A DNA stretch of 9,831 nt, from assembly GCA_030527765.1 (NCBI GenBank), contig JAUNAE010000120.1, forward strand, positions 1 to 9,831, read 5' to 3'. A program made the translations under genes and the position numbers. Below are positions 6,134-9,831 of this stretch, piece by piece. Numbering within the stretch: position 1 is the stretch's first letter; every line of letters begins with the position of its first letter. The notes below the pieces were generated by a model. It saw only the letters and a list, made by a program, of their open reading frames with translations. It was not told the origin of the DNA and searched no databases. This DNA comes from Eubacteriales bacterium (GTDB taxonomy: Bacteria; Bacillota_A; Clostridia; Lachnospirales; Lachnospiraceae).

Positions 6134-8359
6134 CTAGCTGTAATCGAATTGTATGTATAGATTCCGGAACCCGGTATTGATCTCGATGTATTTTTCCAGT
6201 TGTTCCTGAATCAGATGAAGCACATGCTCATCCGGGTGCTTCAGATAGAGCACCTGATGATAAATGTCCTTTACTTTGCTGACAGAGGCCTTGGCAGGAC
6301 CGATGATACCAAGATCCTGTTTTTTGTAAATTCTCCGCACATACTCTGTCAGGTAATGCATTCCTTTTCCGAGCAGGTCTTCATCGCCCCCGGCTGCCAT
6401 GACTGCCATCATGTGAGCTTCCGGAGGATAGTCCATCAATGTCCGGAACAGCATTTCTTCTTCATAAAACTTCTCATAGTCCTGCTCAGCTGCGGCCTGG
6501 ATGCTGTAGTGATCCGGGTGATAGGTCTGGATGACTGCCCGGCCAAGACGCTCTCCTCTTCCGGCTCTTCCGACCGCCTGGGTCAGAAGCTGATACGTTC
6601 GCTCTCCGCACCGGTAATTGGATTCATTCAGGGAAAGGTCCGCCGCAAGCACTCCTACAAGAGTGACTTTTGGAAAATCATGTCCTTTCACGATCATCTG
6701 GGTTCCGATCAGCACATCTGCCTCATGATTGGCAAAGGCGGAAAGGATTCCTTCGTAGCTTCCTTTGGTACGGGTTGTGTCATAATCCATGCGGAGCACC
6801 CGTGTCTTCGGGAACATCTTCTGAATGACTTTTTCCACCTGCTGGGTTCCGGCCTTGAAGCCTCCGATATAAGGAGATCCGCATTCCGGACATTTCTCCA
6901 TCTCTGCAGTTTCATACCCGCAGTAGTGGCAGATCAGTCTGCCATGGTTATGCTGTGCCAGGGAGACATCGCAGTGCGGGCATTTTACCACATACCCACA
7001 GGAACGGCAGGAAATAAATCCCGCATAGCCTCTCCGGTTCAAAAAAAGCATAGCCTGTTCCTTGTTATCCAGGCATTCCTTCAGATTCTCTGCCAGAGTT
7101 CGGCTCAGAATGCTTCGGTTTCCTTCCCGCAGTTCCTGTCTGAGATCTACGATGGAAACCTGAGGCAGAGCTCTTTCCCGATATCTTCCGGCAAGTTCTA
7201 CGAGACAGTATTTTCCCTGTTTTGCCGCATAATAGGCTTCCAGGGACGGGGTTGCGGATCCCAGCACCACAAGGGCGTGTTCCTGACTTCCCCGATAAAT
7301 TGCGGTTTCTCGGGCATGATACCTTGGCGTGCTCTCACTTTTGTACGCCGGTTCATGCTCTTCATCAATAATAATAAGCCCAAGATTTGGAAAAGGTGTG
7401 AACAGTGCAGATCTCGGGCCTACCATAATGCTGACCTGACCCTCTCTTGCCTTTCGGAACTGGTCGTACCGCTCTCCCTGGGATAACCGGGAGTTCAGCA
7501 CAGATACCTGTTCTCCGAACTGCCCGTAAAACCTTCTGACCGTCTGGTACGTCAGGGCAATTTCCGGAATGAGCACGATCGCCTGTTTTCCCTGGGCGAG
7601 TACGTCCCGGATGAGCTGCATGTAAATCTGAGTTTTTCCGCTGCCCGTAATTCCGTGAAGAAGAATGGGCCTCGGCTCATCCTTCTGGCTTTCCCGAAGG
7701 ATTGCTTCATAAGCGGCCTGCTGATCCTCTGTGAGAACCGCCGCCTCTTCTCTTTCATACATCTCCGGGGAAAGAGCACTTCGCAGTTCTTCTGTCACAT
7801 CACTTCTGATGATCCCCTGCTTCTCGAAATAATCCACAACACTCTTCGAACATCCCAGTTCTTTCACAGCCCTCGTGTAATCCACCCGATGATTCGGATC
7901 ATCCAGAAGTGCCGCCAACAGCCGGGTTCTTGCATGGAATCTTGTGTTCTGCAGTTCCTGAAGCTTCCGGAAACCTTCCTCTTGAGACACACATAGGCTG
8001 AGACTCTTGTGTTCTTTTGCTTTTATTTTTTCCTGCATAGGCAGAACTGTTTTCAGTGCCTGTATCATGGTACATCCACAGGTCTCTTTCATCCAGCCCG
8101 CCAGTGCCATCATCTTTGACTCCGTCGTCTCCTCACCGGTTCTGAGTTCCAAAATCTCTTTGATGCGATCCTCCTGATACTCTGTATGATCAGAAAATCC
8201 GATGACGTATCCTTTTCTCGTTCTGTCACCCTTTCCAAAGGGAATGGTGACAACCATACCGATTCTGATTTCACTGAGAAGATGTTCCGGAATACGATAA
8301 GTAAAACTTCGATCCAGCTTGTCGCTGGAAATATCAACGATGACTTCGGCATATTTCAT
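6134..8359 (-). CDS. priA: Primosomal protein N', replication restart helicase PriA
   Basis: A 741-residue 3'-5' superfamily 2 helicase that recognises stalled forks and helps reload the replicative helicase. The N-terminal 3'-DNA-binding domain covers about 1-105, followed by a winged-helix region to about 200. Helicase motifs seen are the Walker A GITGSGKT at 236-243 (Lys242), DEEH at 332-335, GSATPS at 367-372, FLNRRGY at 439-445, IGTQMIVKGHDF at 551-562 and QAVGRAGRG at 594-602. Eight cysteines at 451, 454, 460, 463, 477, 480, 490 and 493 form the two-zinc module typical of PriA. The C-terminal domain ends at 741, a normal length. The ATG at 8359 gives the expected MKYAEVIVD opening; it lies 4 nt after the murE stop without a close Shine-Dalgarno, so coupling to murE is likely. 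The preceding NSRLS has Asn289 where many relatives have His. Confidence 0.98.
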   Translation of the reverse strand: MKYAEVIVDISSDKLDRSFTYRIPEHLLSEIRIGMVVTIPFGKGDRTRKGYVIGFSDHTEYQEDRIKEILELRTGEETTESKMMALAGWMKETCGCTMIQALKTVLPMQEKIKAKEHKSLSLCVSQEEGFRKLQELQNTRFHARTRLLAALLDDPNHRVDYTRAVKELGCSKSVVDYFEKQGIIRSDVTEELRSALSPEMYEREEAAVLTEDQQAAYEAILRESQKDEPRPILLHGITGSGKTQIYMQLIRDVLAQGKQAIVLIPEIALTYQTVRRFYGQFGEQVSVLNSRLSQGERYDQFRKAREGQVSIMVGPRSALFTPFPNLGLIIIDEEHEPAYKSESTPRYHARETAIYRGSQEHALVVLGSATPSLEAYYAAKQGKYCLVELAGRYRERALPQVSIVDLRQELREGNRSILSRTLAENLKECLDNKEQAMLFLNRRGYAGFISCRSCGYVVKCPHCDVSLAQHNHGRLICHYCGYETAEMEKCPECGSPYIGGFKAGTQQVEKVIQKMFPKTRVLRMDYDTTRTKGSYEGILSAFANHEADVLIGTQMIVKGHDFPKVTLVGVLAADLSLNESNYRCGERTYQLLTQAVGRAGRGERLGRAVIQTYHPDHYSIQAAAEQDYEKFYEEEMLFRTLMDYPPEAHMMAVMAAGGDEDLLGKGMHYLTEYVRRIYKKQDLGIIGPAKASVSKVKDIYHQVLYLKHPDEHVLHLIQEQLEKYIEINTGFRNLYIQFDYS

Positions 8360-8363
8360 AAAA

Positions 8364-9830
8364 TTATTTGTTACCTCTCTCTGAGAGAATCTCCTGAATG
8401 ATCACGCGTTCATCCATTGGATATTTTTTGCCCTTAATCTCCTGATAATCTTCATGACCTTTTCCTGCGAGAACAATGATGTCTCCCGGCTCGCCATGAT
8501 CAATAACGTAGGCGATTGCTTCTTTTCGATCGATGATCTCCACAAACTTTCCGTCTGTTTTGGCCATACCGGTCTTGATGTCATCGATGATTGCCTGCGG
8601 CTCTTCATCTCTCGGATTATCCGAAGTAATGACAGTCAGATCCGCAAGCTTTCCGGACACCTCACCCATCTCATAGCGGCGAAGTTTGGAACGGTTGCCG
8701 CCGCATCCGAACAGACACACAAGGCGATGCGGATGGTACTCTCTCAGTGTGGAAAGAAGGCTCTCCAGTGCCATAGCATTGTGTGCATAATCGATCATCA
8801 GAGTAAATTCGTCGGATACTTTGACCATCTCGATACGGCCTTTGACCTTGGCAACTTTCAGTGCCTTAATGATATTTTCCTGAGAAACACCGAAGTGACG
8901 GCAGATGGCAATGGCGGTCAGAGAGTTGTAAATGCTGAATTTTCCCGGAATATCGATTTCTACCGGGAAGGAAAGCAGGCCCTTAAGTTCATAGGAAATG
9001 CCAAGATATCCTTTTCCGCCTACGAGAGACGCATTCTCCGCACGAAGATCTGCTTCTTTGGAGAAACCGTAAGTCTCAAGGGCACAAGTGTGTCCTTCCA
9101 CAATCTGCTCAAAATGCTCGTCATCACGGTTCACGATACCAACCTTGCACTGTTTCAGAAGAAGGGCTTTGCAGGAAAGGTAATGATCGAAATCCTTGTG
9201 CTCGTTTGGTCCGATGTGATCCGGCTCAATGTTTGTGAAAATTCCGTAGTCAAAGACGAATCCCTGGGTTCTGTGGAGCATGAGTCCCTGGGAAGAAACT
9301 TCCATAACAACGCTGTCACAGCCTGCATCTACCATCTCGCGGAAATATTTCTGAACCATAAAGGATTCCGGTGTGGTGTTCGCAGATGGAATCACTTTGT
9401 CACCGATGATGGTTTCAATGGTTCCGATCAGACCAACCTTGTGTCCTGCGTTTTCCAGAATGGATTTTACCATGTATGTGGTTGTTGTTTTTCCCTTTGT
9501 TCCGGTGATACCGATGGTTTTCAGCTGCTCTGCCGGATATCCAAAGTATGCTGCTGAGATGAATGCCATGGCATAGCGAGTGTCCTCCACCTGAATGACG
9601 GTGACATCCTCCGGTGCCTGAACGGCTTCTTCAACGATGAGAGTTTTTGCCCCCTTCGCTACGACGTCGGAAACAAATTTATGTCCGTCTACAACTGCAC
9701 CGCGAATGCAGAGAAATAAAGATCCTTCCTCTACTTTTCGGGAATCATTGACGACGGTGGTTACTTCTGTATCAACACTGCCCTGAAGGCATGTATATTG
9801 CAGACGCTCCAATAAGGACGAAAGCTTCAT
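8364..9830 (-). CDS. murE: UDP-MurNAc-tripeptide synthetase MurE, predicted meso-diaminopimelate-adding
   Basis: A 488-residue Mur ligase that uses ATP to add the third amino acid to UDP-MurNAc-L-Ala-D-Glu in the cytosol. The N-terminal substrate-binding domain has NDSRKVEEGSLFLCIRG at 28-44. The P-loop is GTKGKTTTT at 110-118 (Lys114), with NTTPE at 151-155 and the carbamylated-Lys candidate Lys221. The DNPR motif at 404-407 marks diaminopimelate enzymes. Arg380, Asn405, Arg407, Gly456 and Glu460 align with the E. coli diaminopimelate contacts (389, 414, 416, 464, 468). Two stretches differ from textbook MurE: HNAMALE at 350-356 instead of HTPDALE, and GGNRSKLRRYEMG at 377-389 instead of GGDRDKGKRP-type. 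The ATG at 9830 is one base from the window edge, so its ribosome binding site is not visible. The next gene is priA, not murF or mraY, so this copy is outside the usual division/cell-wall cluster on that side. A second murE elsewhere is possible. Confidence 0.95.
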   Translation of the reverse strand: MKLSSLLERLQYTCLQGSVDTEVTTVVNDSRKVEEGSLFLCIRGAVVDGHKFVSDVVAKGAKTLIVEEAVQAPEDVTVIQVEDTRYAMAFISAAYFGYPAEQLKTIGITGTKGKTTTTYMVKSILENAGHKVGLIGTIETIIGDKVIPSANTTPESFMVQKYFREMVDAGCDSVVMEVSSQGLMLHRTQGFVFDYGIFTNIEPDHIGPNEHKDFDHYLSCKALLLKQCKVGIVNRDDEHFEQIVEGHTCALETYGFSKEADLRAENASLVGGKGYLGISYELKGLLSFPVEIDIPGKFSIYNSLTAIAICRHFGVSQENIIKALKVAKVKGRIEMVKVSDEFTLMIDYAHNAMALESLLSTLREYHPHRLVCLFGCGGNRSKLRRYEMGEVSGKLADLTVITSDNPRDEEPQAIIDDIKTGMAKTDGKFVEIIDRKEAIAYVIDHGEPGDIIVLAGKGHEDYQEIKGKKYPMDERVIIQEILSERGNK

Positions 9831-9831
9831 T

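Noticed and set aside
6200..7486. Long plus-strand open frame (428 codons) opposite priA
   Set aside because: It lies wholly opposite a gene with every PriA motif intact, shows no recognisable domain, and its Cys/His/Phe-rich text is typical of reverse-strand reading of a biased coding sequence.
8454..9557. Long plus-strand open frame (367 codons) opposite murE
   Set aside because: Opposite an intact MurE with conserved active-site residues; no protein-like motif and no plausible ribosome binding context.
1..9831. tRNA/rRNA genes, CRISPR arrays, insertion sequences, prophage or defence genes
   Set aside because: Nearly every base is accounted for by conserved coding sequence; no regular repeats, transposase, integrase or structured RNA pattern was seen.

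Overview
The window is a dense run of housekeeping genes, all read from the minus strand (right to left as numbered). Gene content, order and protein style point to a low-to-mid-GC Gram-positive bacterium of the class Clostridia. A Lachnospiraceae-like gut commensal is the best guess, from the wording of the MurE, PriA and PrkC motifs as I remember that group, not from a search. G+C looks close to half by eye.

In transcription order the genes are: murE (9830-8364, cell-wall precursor ligase), priA (8359-6134, replication restart helicase), an 84-bp AT-rich gap, def (6049-5567, peptide deformylase), fmt (5570-4611, Met-tRNA formyltransferase), a yugP-type membrane zinc metallopeptidase (4605-3901), rsmB (3911-2556, 16S rRNA m5C methyltransferase), rlmN (2559-1489, radical-SAM 23S rRNA/tRNA methyltransferase), stp/prpC (1511-765, PP2C phosphatase) and prkC (771 to beyond base 1, Ser/Thr kinase, N-terminal 257 residues only). 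This is the Gram-positive priA-def-fmt-rsmB-rlmN-prpC-prkC cluster known from Bacillus subtilis, with murE added at the front and yugP inserted between fmt and rsmB.

The genes overlap or abut almost everywhere: gaps of 4 and 5 nt, and overlaps of 4, 11, 4, 23 and 7 nt. This suggests one transcription unit with translational coupling. The only gap long enough for a promoter is in front of def. Functionally the set joins formyl-methionine addition and removal (fmt, def), ribosome modification (rsmB, rlmN), replication restart (priA), peptidoglycan precursor synthesis (murE) and the kinase/phosphatase pair that in other Firmicutes responds to cell-wall fragments (prkC, stp).

I see no RNA gene, mobile element, CRISPR array, intrinsic terminator or attachment site. 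I found no convincing undescribed system. The points most worth a second look are the poorly understood YugP peptidase held inside a translation operon, a murE sited beside priA with unusual internal motifs, and the AT-rich gap before def.
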